Under the pieces are notes generated by a model. That model ran no database searches, was not told where the DNA came from, and worked only from the letters and a program-made list of their open reading frames with translations. Source: Micromussa lordhowensis (taxonomy: Eukaryota > Cnidaria > Anthozoa > Scleractinia > Lobophylliidae). From it: a stretch of DNA of 64,000 nt. Below are positions 15,558-40,886 of the stretch, piece by piece. Each line of letters starts with the position of its first letter. Within the stretch, counting starts at the first letter, position 1. The DNA is taken from contig OZ026605.1 in the NCBI GenBank assembly GCA_964020085.1, forward strand, positions 2,807,301 to 2,871,300. Reading direction: 5' to 3'. The translations under genes were made by a program, and so were the position numbers.

Positions 15558-16919
15558 ATGGATGAATTTGTCTGGATCTCGCGAGCAAAGCAAGAAGAGA
15601 CAAGACATAAGAAGCAAGCAAGCAAGATTCTGTTTAATAGTGATACCTTAAGTGATGTCAAATTCGTCGTTCAAACGTCCCAGCATGGAGAAAACGACAG
15701 CAAGCGAGGCAAGATTGTAATTCCAGCTCACAAGTTTGTGTTGTCGATTTGTAGTCCTGTGTTCTTTAGAATGTTTTGCGGTGAAATGGCTGAAACCAGC
15801 GATCAGATTCATCTTCCTGACTGTGAATACGAAGGTATGCTTGAATTGCTGCGTTACATCTATACCGAAGAAGTCTGCTTGAACGGAAATAACGTGATGC
15901 AAGTGTTGTACGTGGCCGAAAAGTATCTTATACCTTGCCTGGTAAGGGAATGTGTGGAATTTCTCAAGAAAAATCTTGATCCATCAAATGTATTTTGTGT
16001 CTTGCAACACGCACAACAGTATAAAAAGAAGGATCTCTTGTGCCAGTGCTGGTATTTAATCGACAAGAAGACAGACGAGGCGTTGAAATCAAGTGAATTC
16101 ATGATGATTGAAATATCTTTGCTTGAACAACTTGTGGCAAGAAATTCTTTGAACATCAGGGAGGTGGAGTTGTTCAAGGCCGTGGATCGCTGGGCAGAAA
16201 GAGCATGTGTGACGCAAAAGCTTATAGTGGATGGGCCGGTCAAAAGGCGGATTCTTGGAGAACTGATTGTCAAAAATTTACGTTTTCCAGCCATGAGCCA
16301 GAGTGATTTCATGGAGGTTGCTTGTGACAGTCGGATATTGACACAACAGGAAACCAGTAACATTGTAAACTATTTCAGTTCCACTTTGACTTCACCAGTT
16401 GGATTCCCAGTATTTGAAAGAGCTGGTTCTTGTTTGCGATGTTGCAGATCTGAACGTGCAAGTATGAGTAGCATCTTGCGGAACGATGGCCTTGCCAGTC
16501 CCTATCTCATCGAAGTTACGGTGGACAAGGACATAATGTTGTATGGTGTTGCCTTGTTTGGCAATAAGTATGCTGAATATTCAGTAACATTAAACTTCTC
16601 AAACAATGATGATGCCATATTTCTCACAGCTAAGACTGGAGTGTTTACGTCCTTCCATGTGAAGTTAGAGACTGACTCCCCCTCTTATTATTACGGTTTT
16701 GACGTTTTATTTGATTATCCAGTGACATTGAAGAAAGATGTAGAGTATTGTTTTGAGGTGGTGATAAATGGCCCTGATTCTGATGTTGAAGGTCGGGTTC
16801 TTAACAATGTTGAATGTGCTGGAGTGTCATTTACCTTCAATGATCCTGATGATTATCAAGAGGATGACGAGATGCTTACAGGTCAAATTGCAGAGGTTTT
16901 GTTTAAATTGAAAGAATGA
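15558..16919 (+). CDS. BTB-BACK-PHR domain protein, BTBD1/2/3/6 type, intronless
   Basis: A single uninterrupted 453-residue frame. BTB/POZ domain at about 25-130 (LSDVKFVV, PAHKFVLSICSPVFFRMFCG, LPDCEYEGMLELLRYIYTEE), BACK domain at about 140-245 (NVFCVLQHAQQY, LNIREVELFKAVDRWAERAC), and PHR domain at about 290-452 (MLYGVALFGNKYAEYSV, SYYYGFDVLFDYPV, VSFTFND, GQIAEVLF). Proteins of this architecture act as substrate adaptors for cullin-3 ubiquitin ligases. The start chosen is the first ATG of the frame, at the sequence MDEFVWISRAKQEE. Lack of introns beside intron-rich neighbours suggests a retrocopy-derived or lineage-expanded member. No frame damage is seen. The exact paralog cannot be named. 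Confidence 0.9.
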   Translation: MDEFVWISRAKQEETRHKKQASKILFNSDTLSDVKFVVQTSQHGENDSKRGKIVIPAHKFVLSICSPVFFRMFCGEMAETSDQIHLPDCEYEGMLELLRYIYTEEVCLNGNNVMQVLYVAEKYLIPCLVRECVEFLKKNLDPSNVFCVLQHAQQYKKKDLLCQCWYLIDKKTDEALKSSEFMMIEISLLEQLVARNSLNIREVELFKAVDRWAERACVTQKLIVDGPVKRRILGELIVKNLRFPAMSQSDFMEVACDSRILTQQETSNIVNYFSSTLTSPVGFPVFERAGSCLRCCRSERASMSSILRNDGLASPYLIEVTVDKDIMLYGVALFGNKYAEYSVTLNFSNNDDAIFLTAKTGVFTSFHVKLETDSPSYYYGFDVLFDYPVTLKKDVEYCFEVVINGPDSDVEGRVLNNVECAGVSFTFNDPDDYQEDDEMLTGQIAEVLFKLKE

Positions 16920-17640
16920 TTGTAAAAAGAAACAAAGAACTACAAACTCTTACTGTCACTTGAAATATATTACTTGTACAGCCAAGGATTAACACAGTCT
17001 TTGAACAGGCTCCTGACTGGGATTATAGGGTGAAAAAAGAAACGGCAAGCAGAGTGAGCCGAGTGTGGCTAAAGCGAGTGAAGCATGCTGAGAGTGGTCT
17101 GGAGAGAAAAAATGGTTTTGCTTGCCAGGACAGGAGTAGACAATCTTAATAAGAAATACCAAAATGTGAAAAACATTGTTGATGATGTTATTGATAACAT
17201 CATCTGATACTTTTTGACTGTGTGTTTCATCTGTTGCATTTCCTGAAAATTGGTGTCAAGTTAGGTATTAAATATTGTACTTTAAGGTTTGCCTTTGTTA
17301 CATTTTTCAGAACTCTCAAGTTTGATTTGTTGCCATTAATAATGGGTTTTGGATAGCATAGCTGTCCATTGTGACTTTGGCAATGCAAGAGGGGTGTGGG
17401 CATGCTCTCCCTTGATGAATCAAAGTGTCTAAGGTGTGTTTTTCTTTTTTCTGAGCAGATACCAAGTAACCAGCGACTGACCAGTGTCATGCTCGCTTTG
17501 CAGGAACTAATGACTGTTCAAAAGCATTCGAAGCATGTGTTAACTTGGGGCAGATACAGGATTTTAGAGAAGGGGATTCCAGATATGGACTGCCAAAGGT
17601 TTCCCCTGTTGGGAGTCTGGGGGTATCCTTGCCCAATGAT
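16920..17640. other. 3' flank of the BTB gene, no further gene
   Basis: Probable 3' UTR then intergenic sequence. Small open frames here overlap on both strands and lack domain signals. Confidence 0.3.
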
Positions 17641-17816
17641 GAAAAATCACACCAGATGCAGGGGAGGGGGTTGGGGAAACCAGGAAAAAGAAAGTGAGGG
17701 GGAGGAAAGGGAGCACCTACAATAAAAGCTGCTCCTTTTGGACTTTCGCCCACCTCATTTTCATAACTGGATTAACTTGACTGTCATTTCAATGTGAAAT
17801 CAAATTTAGGGGCGCA

Positions 17817-18359
17817 CTTTAAAGTGCCCGTGTCATCAAAATTTTTATTTTCCCATCTGATTCTTTGTTTCATGCAATGAACTTCTGCGAAAAAATTTTT
17901 CGATTTGGATAAAAAGCGATTTTTATATGAAGTTTTAAAAACCTGAAAATCCTATTTTCTTGCGGTCGACCCGTGCCGCTGATCACAGCATCGACATGCT
18001 CAGAATTGTGACGTAGATTCAGGAACGCGTGAGTTCAGGCTTGACTTATCTCACTTGTTCTACCTCTGCAAATTTTTTTTTTTACCCAAAATAAGGTGGG
18101 GGCCCGGGCTCATTTGTATGAGCCACTAACTTACATTTACAGAGATAAAACAAGCGAGATGAGTAGAGCCTGAAGTCACGTGTTCCTTAATCTACGTCAC
18201 GAATGGTCGACCAAAATGGCGGCAAATTTGAACGATTTTAAAACTTCTTAAAAAGATTGCATTTTTTCCAAATCGAATTTTTCTTTCGCAGAAGTTCATT
18301 GGGTGATATATAGAATCAGATAAGAAAATAAAAAAAATTGACGACATGGGCACTTTAAA
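17817..18359. mobile_element. Foldback MITE, about 540 bp
   Basis: Left end ctttaaagtgcccgtgtcat pairs with right end gacatgggcactttaaa. Pairing continues through gaacttctgcgaaaaaattt with tttctttcgcagaagttc, and through gtcgacc, tgacgtagatt and ggaacgcgtgagttcaggc with mirrored partners at 18160-18215. An outer, weaker inverted pair (gggggttggggaaa near 17665 and tttccccaaccccc near 18485) encloses it. Confidence 0.8.
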
Positions 18360-18539
18360 CAGACTGATTGTCAGGGAATTTGTCTGATTGACCAATCGGA
18401 ATTTTGTGGCCATGAGCGTCAACAGAATTGAACCAATTAGGGCTCTTATTGCAGGCGCTCTCTCCTCCCTTCCCTTTTCCCGATTTCCCCAACCCCCTCC
18501 CATCCCCCTGCACCCACTACGCAAGCTACTAAAAGAAAG

Positions 18540-19530
18540 AGCTATAAATCCCGTCCTAGGATGAAGACAAATGTAAAGTTCAATACTTTCTACCTTTGGT
18601 ACATTAAAGGGGAAGGAGTTGAGGGAAGTAAACTGTAAAACAAAATCGCCCTAAAGGGTACCGGTTTGTGAAACATCGCATGACCCCCTCCCTGCAGAAA
18701 AAGGGTTACATAATAATTTCTTGTTGTTAAGAATTTGTTATCCTATACATTTCAACTACTAAGTCCTGATCCTCGTGTAGCATTCACATACTACAGTTGA
18801 ACAAAGTGCCAAAATCTTCTGGTTGTGGACGTAAGTTACAGTAAGATTAAAATCACCCAAGCTCCTGAGAGCCAGAAAGGTGTGAAATTGCTGTATTTTA
18901 CAAAATAACCTTTGCTTGACATATATTTTAGTGGGAATCAAGTCAAGTTAGGGGTCAAGTTACTATAAACCGAAAAACAACATGTTATGGCCACAGCCGG
19001 AGCATGGCAAACGTGTGACAGATTTGACAGCTAGGGAGAACACACCACCACATGCAGCTAAAATTTGCCGCAAAGATCTTGAACAAATCACAAATCATTG
19101 ACTCAGTTTTTACTGAGTATCGCATTTAAATTGCTCTCCCTGAGAGGAAAGTTTAATTAAGACAAATCTCTTGTTTGTCATGGTTTGCCACTATTTCAAT
19201 GGGAGAAGTTGAGAAGTTGCTATTGGCCACGGATCCTTCGGTTTGCTTTATGTTGCGAGAAACAATAGTGAGAAGGTAGTTAAGATAGAAGATAATAATA
19301 AAGAAGGAAAAGTGTCTTTTCATTTGTCTTTTCATAAAAGAAGCAAAAATGCTCTGTGGGATTAAAAGTGAACATATTGCCAAGTATTAGCAACAACAAG
19401 AAATCATTATTTAACCCTATTTTGCGGGGGAGGGGAGGGACACAATTTTTCGCAGATCTGTGGCCTTTTACAGCAGTTTTGTTTTACAGTTTGTTTTTTT
19501 ACTTCCTTTCTTATCCTGAGATGGGATTTA
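18540..19530. other. Intergenic, no supported gene
   Basis: AT-rich with several short frames on either strand but no domain signal or repeat match. Confidence 0.3.
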
Positions 19531-19534
19531 TAGT

Positions 19535-19895
19535 TTATAGTTATAGGATTGGGGTTGATTTTCCGCCATTCTGTCTTTTAGGATTTGGGGTGATTTTCCG
19601 CCATTCCATCATTCCGTCTGGATTTGGAATGATTTTCTGCCATTCCGCTTTTAGGATTTGGGGTGATCTTCTGCCATTCCATCATTCCGTCTGGATTTGG
19701 AATGATTTTCCGCCATTCTGTCTTTTAGGATTTGGGGTGATTTTCCGCCATTCCATCATTCCGTCTTTAGGATTTGGAATGATTTTCTGCCATTCCGCTT
19801 TTAGGATTTGGGGTGATCTTCTGCCATTCCTTCTTTTAGGATTCGGGGTGATTTTCCGCCGTTCCGTCAGTCCGTCTTTTAGGATTTATTCCACC
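19535..19895. repeat. Minisatellite, compound unit
   Basis: Alternating units of the form aggatttggggtgattttcc gccattcc and ggatttggaatgattttctg ccattcc are repeated with a total of about nine sub-units. The 196-codon open frame from 19356 gets its length from this repeat (repeated FGVIFRHSIIPS and IWGDLLPF words), and is not a gene. Confidence 0.85.
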
Positions 19896-19989
19896 GTTCC
19901 TGCTTTTGTAACACTGACCGGAGGGAATCTGGGAATAGGATTATGAGACTTGAGCCTGCAAATGTTACAGCTGACCTTCAACAGTAGTA

Positions 19990-21537
19990 ATGGCGGCGAG
20001 GAGAGCACGTTTCATCTTTGGTTTACTTGAGCGGAGGAGTTTTGACTTAACCTTTAACCAATCTCGACAGCCACTTTTGAAAAACTTAAATATCCGCCTA
20101 CTCTCGGAGCGAGCTGTTGATACGCTAGGAAGTGAACCTCCCATACCCGAGTACAAATCGCCTCAAAATGAACCACTCGATCGCAGACGAGCAAGACTTC
20201 TCTATCAAAGCAGGTGAGAGGACATCCATCTATAAACGTTACAGGCAATCGGGTGCTGGCGTAACCTTTTTTCAAACTGAAGGTAACTGCAAAATTGATT
20301 TATTCTGTTATCTTTTGACTCCAGGAAGCGTGGAATGCTGGAAAATGGATTATTGTTGAGGTAAGCTGTTACATAACTGTTAACGATCTTGATTGCGCTT
20401 TTCAGCCGCGTAGTGCGCAGAACGGCAAGAAACGAAAAAAATTCACAGAGGTCTATCTTATCCCAGTCCTATTTCAAAGAGTGAGCGAATGATAACACTT
20501 GTCCGGCCGAGCTAAATTGAATATGACCATAGTCAAGAAAAACAAAGGAAGAAAATGTAGAAATGCATTTTTTTTTTATGAAATGATAGTCATGGATGGA
20601 GAGGGATAAAGAGCCATAACTAAATCAAGTGATACTGCTTCACCAGCCAGCAAAAGCTGCTGGAATTTCCACCTGTTGTATCTACAGCATAGAGGCCCTA
20701 TTAGGCATTTTCAAGACACAGAACACGTGGGTAAAAAATTAACAGGTTACAGGTTATTTGGGGAAAATGTTTATGGGATATGTGATATTTAGATCAGATA
20801 ACCAGAATTAACTGGATACAAGATATTTATCCCAAAAGTTAATGGGATATGGGATCTGCAGAAACCCCCTTCACCCTAGTGGGGTCTCAGCGTATACAAA
20901 ATTGAGTGACACCATCCTGCTGTGAATATAGCAAAGATATCAATGACGTCACCTATTGTTATTAATATGCCAACCAGAGAACTATTGGCTGGTGAAACAA
21001 AGAATTCTTTTGTTAATGTTTTGAGCATTTAATTAACAAAAACAATGTTGTAAACAAATATCTTCCCTATTGGCTGTGCATAATATCACAAGGGAGTGGG
21101 AAAAATGGGGAATAAAAGGTGTGGTATTTCAACCAGAGGCAGGAAAAGGTTGCAACATTGTATAATATTCTACAATGAATAAAGCACACTGGGGCAGGAA
21201 CCTTTAAGGGTGTGAGTTCAAACCCCCTGTTCTCCCATCCCCACTCCACTCCAGGCTACAGTGGTAGGTGAGCCTTTAACTGATTCTTTCCTTATGATTT
21301 GAAATCCACAGCACATTTGCCGGTAAACACTTGGATAATTTGAGTGATACTTTGTTAGATCAATATGACAAACTGATAAATCAACCAAGCAATGATTGGG
21401 AGATTTACTATTGGATGACGGAAAAGAAACCTACCCCCGAGGAGTATGATAATGAAGTTATGGACATGCTCAAGATCCATGCAAAGAATAAAAAGATGGA
21501 GGAACGCATAAGACAACCTGATCTTCAAGAGAAGTGA
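19990..21537 (+). CDS. SDHAF2: SDHAF2, succinate dehydrogenase assembly factor 2 (Sdh5)
   Basis: Exons 19990-20213, 20325-20360 and 21312-21537 join in phase to 161 residues (human protein: about 166). Basic start [20 protein letters not shown] suits a mitochondrial targeting peptide. The conserved core follows: [20 protein letters not shown], then [29 protein letters not shown] and a charged tail. The protein sits in the mitochondrial matrix and promotes covalent attachment of FAD to the SDHA subunit of complex II. The GMLEN motif lies on the 36-base second exon. A polyadenylation-type aataaa is at 21972-21977. POLD1 converges from the other side. The gene looks intact. Confidence 0.95.
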
Positions 21538-21969
21538 GCAATGAGGAATGTGGCAGGCAATTGTGTCTTAATCTTGTCAGTCACACTGATTTTGCCTGTG
21601 GTTCACTTCACAAACTCTAAATAGATTGTTCAAGTGTGGTAATGACAGTCTCCAAAATTATGCCCTTTAACTGAGAAGGTAGAAAAGGACTAGCAATTTT
21701 GACAATATTGTTGTTGTGCTCAAGGGCAAACTGGGATGTGTTTGAAGACTTCAAGTCTAAACCTGTGCTTAGAGCCACAATATTACGGGTTTTTTATAAC
21801 AGTGAAATACAACAATCAAGCAGTCTGTTCTGTTGTAATGCCATGGACTTCTATTTTGTGTTTTTCTACTTCTATGTTCTATTTTGTGTTTGGCGATTTC
21901 AAAAAGCGAATCATTCTTCGTCAACTTCCTATGACACTAAGCGACATAACAGTTGAAGAGAAGCTGTAC

Positions 21970-22020
21970 ATAATAAATTGAGCTAGAATTCAAGTTGTTT
22001 CTTGCTTTGTATTTTATTAA
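21970..22020. terminator. Facing polyadenylation signals of SDHAF2 and POLD1
   Basis: aataaa at 21972-21977 on the plus strand and its complement tttatt at 22013-22018 (aataaa on minus) mark probable convergent 3' ends within about 50 bases. Confidence 0.45.
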
Positions 22021-22307
22021 ATTATACTGTATATACAAAGTATTCGAGAAAAGTGTACTGACAAACATGCATGCATCTCTGATTTCCAAACACTCCATAA
22101 CGGCCAGAATCTGCTTTTTAAGTACACACTAAAGAGGATACTACCCTCTTAAATGTACAATTATTATTATTATTATCATGGCTCCACTAATGGTATGAAC
22201 AATACATTTTTTGGATGCTGCTACTTCTGTAATTCATAATTGGATATAAAAACAATCCTATCTCTATTGAGCCATTTATAACCATCTCTCATCTCGTTGT
22301 CATGTGA

Positions 22308-36778
<14,471 letters not shown>

Positions 36779-36864
36779 GTCGCATAAACTTGGTTAGAAG
36801 GCCAGTTTTGTGTCGATAATCTCCTGGTTTTGATGATACTGTTGGAGCTCTGTTTCAAAGGCAA

Positions 36865-36890
36865 AAGTTGAAAATGGCGGGAACGAAACG
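36865..36890 (-). promoter_or_regulatory. E2F/YY1-type site upstream of POLD1
   Basis: Minus strand reads gttcccgccattttc at 36870-36884, about 95 bases upstream of the POLD1 start codon. ttcccgcc is an E2F-type core and cgccatttt a YY1-type core. Replication genes are commonly E2F targets, so S-phase control is plausible. Motif evidence only. Confidence 0.45.
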
Positions 36891-37562
36891 AGTTTGCCGC
36901 TGAACAGCTCACACCATCTCCTGACCCTATCCCTCCACAGTAAGAAAGGAAGTTTGAAGTCCCCGAGTTCCCTTTTTGCCCGGGTCATGTAAATCACATG
37001 CCTGAATTAATGTGATTTAATTTATACGAAAATAAATGCGCATTACTGTGCTTCTTGTTTTTTGATCATCATTACCACCAACCATACCATAACGATCCTT
37101 TCCCTACTCTAGTCGGGAAGCATTAGCTTTATTCCCGAGAGACTGGGAAACCTTTCACAGTGCAGTACAACCGGTCTCAAGTTTGAGTGGATTAGATAAT
37201 CACGCTATATATATATTGAAAGGTACTTCCTAACACTCAAAGCGTAGATTGGTATATACTATTCATTCAATGCAAAAGGTTGTTAGTAAAACGCGTAACG
37301 GCGTAACGGGTAACGGCGTAACGGCGTAACGAGAAACCGCGTAACGGGATTTTTTCCCATTTTTTTTTTTTTTTGCTGTTGTTTCTGAATTTGTTTGTTC
37401 GTTTGCCTTTTTTTATTCTTTCTTAGTTTTTCTCAGTGAAAAAAAATGTGAACATATTATTATTCGTGTTTGGCGAGGTTTTTCCCGCCCTTTGGCCAAT
37501 TTACCGCATTTTCGGAGCCACTTTTTTCCGCGGACGCACTTTCTCACGCTTCCAGGATCAGA

Positions 37563-37782
37563 ATGGAGAAGAATGATGACGGTAAGTTTTCGACTTTCAT
37601 TTTCAGTCACCTTAGTTTCCTCTCTTTCTGCTTGATCTTTTCAGTTGCAATTTGTTTAGTGTAGTTGCAGGTTTCGGGAATTCTGAGTAATTTCTGAACC
37701 GGCACATTATTTTTAAGTTATAACAACTTGCGTTTACGATTTTCTGCAGAGGTTATTTTCCTTGGGGAGAGAAGGCTTTCTG
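37563..37782 (+). other. Putative mini-exons in the left arm of the palindrome
   Basis: ATG exon 37563-37581 is followed by gtaagt. A second exon 37750-37782 has tttctgcag before it and gtaagt after it. Joined in phase they read MEKNDDEVIFLGERRLS plus one base. Upstream arm sequence could be a promoter. Whether it is captured host sequence or the element's own leader exon is unknown. Confidence 0.4.
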
Positions 37783-38540
37783 GTAAGTGAAAGTTTAATA
37801 ACCTTACTTAATGTCATGGTATATTACATTTTGTATTAAATATGTAGGTCATCTTTAACGCCTATTAATAGTGGTCTCTGTAGTATTTTTTAATGTAGAT
37901 TAGAAGGTTTCACGGTCGCCGACGTCATCTTGGTTGTGGGGCAAACACGGCAAAATTTACAGTGAATGTATGGGAAAAATAGCGATTTTGATGCTCGATA
38001 ACCCGAGGAAAGTTGATATTCTGAAATTTCTGTGAATTGCAAACTAAAGATATTAGCTAAAAGAGTTAACCTATTAAATTTGAAGGGCATCGGTTTGCTG
38101 AGAAGTGAGAAATCGTCTTTTTAGTTTCATACAAATGCTTCTAAATTTTTCCGCGAACGGCGGCTCCATTTTACAGACAAATATATGAGAAAAAAAATTG
38201 CGGCTTTCTTAATTTGTAAGAGTACAATTCTCAAATTTTGATCTCGGTTATTTCTTTTAGCTAGTATTAGTAGTTTGCAATTCATAGAAATTATAGGATG
38301 TCAACCGTCTTCACTTTATCGAGCATCAAAATCACGATGTTTTCCCGGCCATACATTCATTGTAAATTTTGCTGTGTTTGCCCCACAACCAAGATGACGT
38401 CGGCGACCGTGAAACCTTCTAATCTACATTAAAAAATACTACAGAGACCACTATTAATAGGCGTTAAAGATGACCTACATAATTTAATACAAAATGTAAT
38501 ATACCATGACATTAAGTAAGGTTATTAAACTTTCACTTAC

Positions 38541-38760
38541 CAGAAAGCCTTCTCTCCCCAAGGAAAATAACCTCTGCAGAAAATCGTAAACGCAAGTTGT
38601 TATAACTTAAAAATAATGCGCCGGTTCAGAAATTACTCAGAATTCCCGAAACCTGCAACTACACTAAACAAATTGCAACTGAAAAGATCAAGCAGAAAGA
38701 GAGGAAACTAAGGTGACTGAAAATGAGAGTCGAAAACTTACCGTCATCATTCTTCTCCAT
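38541..38760 (-). other. Putative mini-exons in the right arm of the palindrome
   Basis: Mirror copies of the left-arm exons at 38760-38742 and 38573-38541, with identical splice-like borders and identical predicted peptide. Transcription from the two arms would converge on the centre. Confidence 0.4.
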
Positions 38761-39529
38761 CCTGATCCTGGAAGCGTGAGAAAGTGCGTCCGCGGAAAAA
38801 AGTGGCTCCGAAAATGCGGTAAATTGGCCAAAGGGCGGGAAAAACCTCGCCAAACACGAATAATAATATGTTCACATTTTTTTTCACTGAGAAAAACTAA
38901 GAAAGAATAAAAAAGGCAAACGAACAAACAAATTCAGAAACAACAGCAAAAAAAAAAAAAGGGAAAAAATCCCGTTACGCGGTTTCTCGTTACGCCGTTA
39001 CCCGTTACGCCGTTACGCGTTTTACTAACAACCAATGCAAAATACATTTATGTATATTCTTTTTGTCCTAGATTCTTTCAATTCCACAACGTTAAGGGTT
39101 TCCCTGCAACAAGCTAAACAGTGAATGCGAGCGGAAAATTTGTGAAGGTATGTTTCTGTTATGTACCGAGCGCAAATCAGATAGCTACCATTGACAGGAG
39201 GGGTTTTTGGTCTCTGTTGACTGTGCACGCGATCGTACGCGCTTTGAATAATTTACGAATATGGTGATGGACGGTTTGGGGGCGAGGGGACTAATAACGA
39301 AAAAACATTCGATGGGAGATCGGAGAGGGTACCACAAAATAGTCAGATCGTCCCACATATGAAAAGCCAAATTTGTTGAGACTTTATCCTAAGTCGTTTA
39401 ATGTGAAATGGTGCATCGTGAAATTAACATACGACGCTTATTATGCAAAGACATGTAGTTGTGAAAATACTTTCATCCATGTTCTGATCGCTACACATTT
39501 ACACATTTAGAAAATAGATATAACATATG

Positions 39530-40110
39530 TGGGACGATCTGACTATTTTGTGGAACGAACTGACTATTGATTGGAACGATCTGAGGGCCTCTTCATATGA
39601 GCCCGGTCAACCGGGCTGGCTCGGTTTCCGAGATCTCGCCTCTTCGTTAAAATTTCGATGTGTTCATATGAGAGGCCGGGCTGGCCCGGTTACCGAGATC
39701 TCGGTTTTTGCGACCGAGATCTCGGTAACCGGGATGAAAATTTTCCCATATGAACACTCCAGCCCGGGTGACCGGGACGAAACTTTTTTGACAAAATAGC
39801 TTCGCTTTCGCCTCATAGCGGCCAAAATGGCATACTTTTTGCAGTCTATGTATTTCCACTTCAAAAGTATGCATATTAGCTTTATTAGTAAAGTTACAAG
39901 AGTCCACAAAGCTACGACAATCGCGAACGATACAAGTTTATGTTTCACTATTTTGGTTTTGTTTCTTGAATTTCATCCCGGTCGACCGGGCTGAAATTTC
40001 CCATATGAACAGACAACAAAATTCGTCCCGGTAACCGAGCCAGCCCGGTTACCAGGCTCATATGAAGAGGCCCTGACTTGGAACGATCTGACCATGGAAC
40101 GAAATGACCG
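39530..40110. repeat. Short tandem array split by a MITE
   Basis: Units of about 16-22 bases of the type ggaacgatctgactatt occur at 39533-39584 and continue at 40080-40110. The MITE at 39585-40073 sits within one unit. An inverted unit (aatagtcagatcgtccc) is near 39340-39356. Confidence 0.65.
39585..40073. mobile_element. MITE, 489 bp, with TGA target duplication
   Basis: Starts gggcctcttcatatgagccc and ends tgaagaggccc with mirrored ggctcatatg. The flank tga occurs on both sides (39582-39584 and 40074-40076). Interior contains repeated palindromic gaccgagatctcggtaacc words. Confidence 0.8.
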
Positions 40111-40442
40111 GATACCGTACCACAACATAACATGAAACATAGCGCTGTCGTTTGTTGGAGCAAAAAAACTTCTGAAATCATTGCTTGATTTTGGTTGGTC
40201 CCTGAATAGCGAATGAAAATTATGGTTTTCTAATTATGGGAGGTGTTTAAAGAGTTCCCTCTCTTCTATGAAAGTTAATCTCTATCAAAGTACCCCCTCC
40301 CTATACACACATGTGCAGTACACCCCCAACCCAGTAGAGAGCTGAATTGGGACAAAGGGTCAACAAACCCCTGCCAAACCCCAAGAAGGTAAGTGTAAGG
40401 GTTTATCTGGACTATCTGTAACATGCAATGAAGGTGAAAATT

Positions 40443-40499
40443 GACCTGCGATCAGGCGATCATTTTTTAGTAAAAAACAAATGTCTGATCACAGGTTAG
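40443..40499. mobile_element. Very short hairpin (ACCTGCGATCAGGCG family)
   Basis: acctgcgatcaggcgatcat pairs with tgtctgatcacaggt. A related hairpin lies at 61786-61842. Confidence 0.55.
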
Positions 40500-40886
40500 G
40501 TGAAAATTAGTGGGTGATTGTGAAAAAGACAACTGTGATTTTTTTCTTTATGAATAGACCTTTTAGAAAAAGTATGACAAGTGAATTTTGCTAGAAATAA
40601 TTTTTATGTGCCACAGGACCTTGACAACCCTTTTTTACCCTCCCAAGAGAATAGTGAAGCTAAAACCACCTGAAACTAATGATGTGTCATCAATGTTTAC
40701 CTTTTCTAACAACACATTATCAGGGCAAGCCACTCTCGTTGCCAGACCTCCCAAAAAGTGATACGTGTTGTGGCAATAAAGGCTTAAGTAAAAACAAATA
40801 ACATCCACTCAAACCACTGCTTTCAGAACAATTCCAAGATTTACTCAGATAGCCACAAATGACACAGCATTGGCAACCCAACCATT

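Larger units (their letters stand above)
37278..39033. mobile_element. Palindromic Mutator-like foldback element with 9-bp target duplication
   Basis: 1756 bp. Ends ggttgttagtaaaacgcgta and tacgcgttttactaacaacc are exact inverted complements. The flanks carry a direct duplication aatgcaaaa (37269-37277 and 39034-39042). A 9-bp duplication with long TIRs is typical of Mutator-like (MULE) elements. Tips hold tandem cgtaacgg units. Outer arms of about 700 bp differ at only a few positions; inner arms (about 37975-38335) are much more diverged. Each arm holds the same inward-facing pair of mini-exons (see separate entries). No transposase frame is present. Confidence 0.85.

Noticed and set aside
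15860..16363. 167-codon minus-strand open frame
   Set aside because: Antisense shadow of the BTB-BACK-PHR gene.
19356..19946. 196-codon plus-strand open frame
   Set aside because: Its length comes from an in-frame minisatellite; the peptide is a repeat of a few hydrophobic words.
36794..36997. 67-codon minus frame just upstream of POLD1
   Set aside because: It spans the promoter with the E2F-like site and has no homology that I recognise; more likely promoter and 5' leader.
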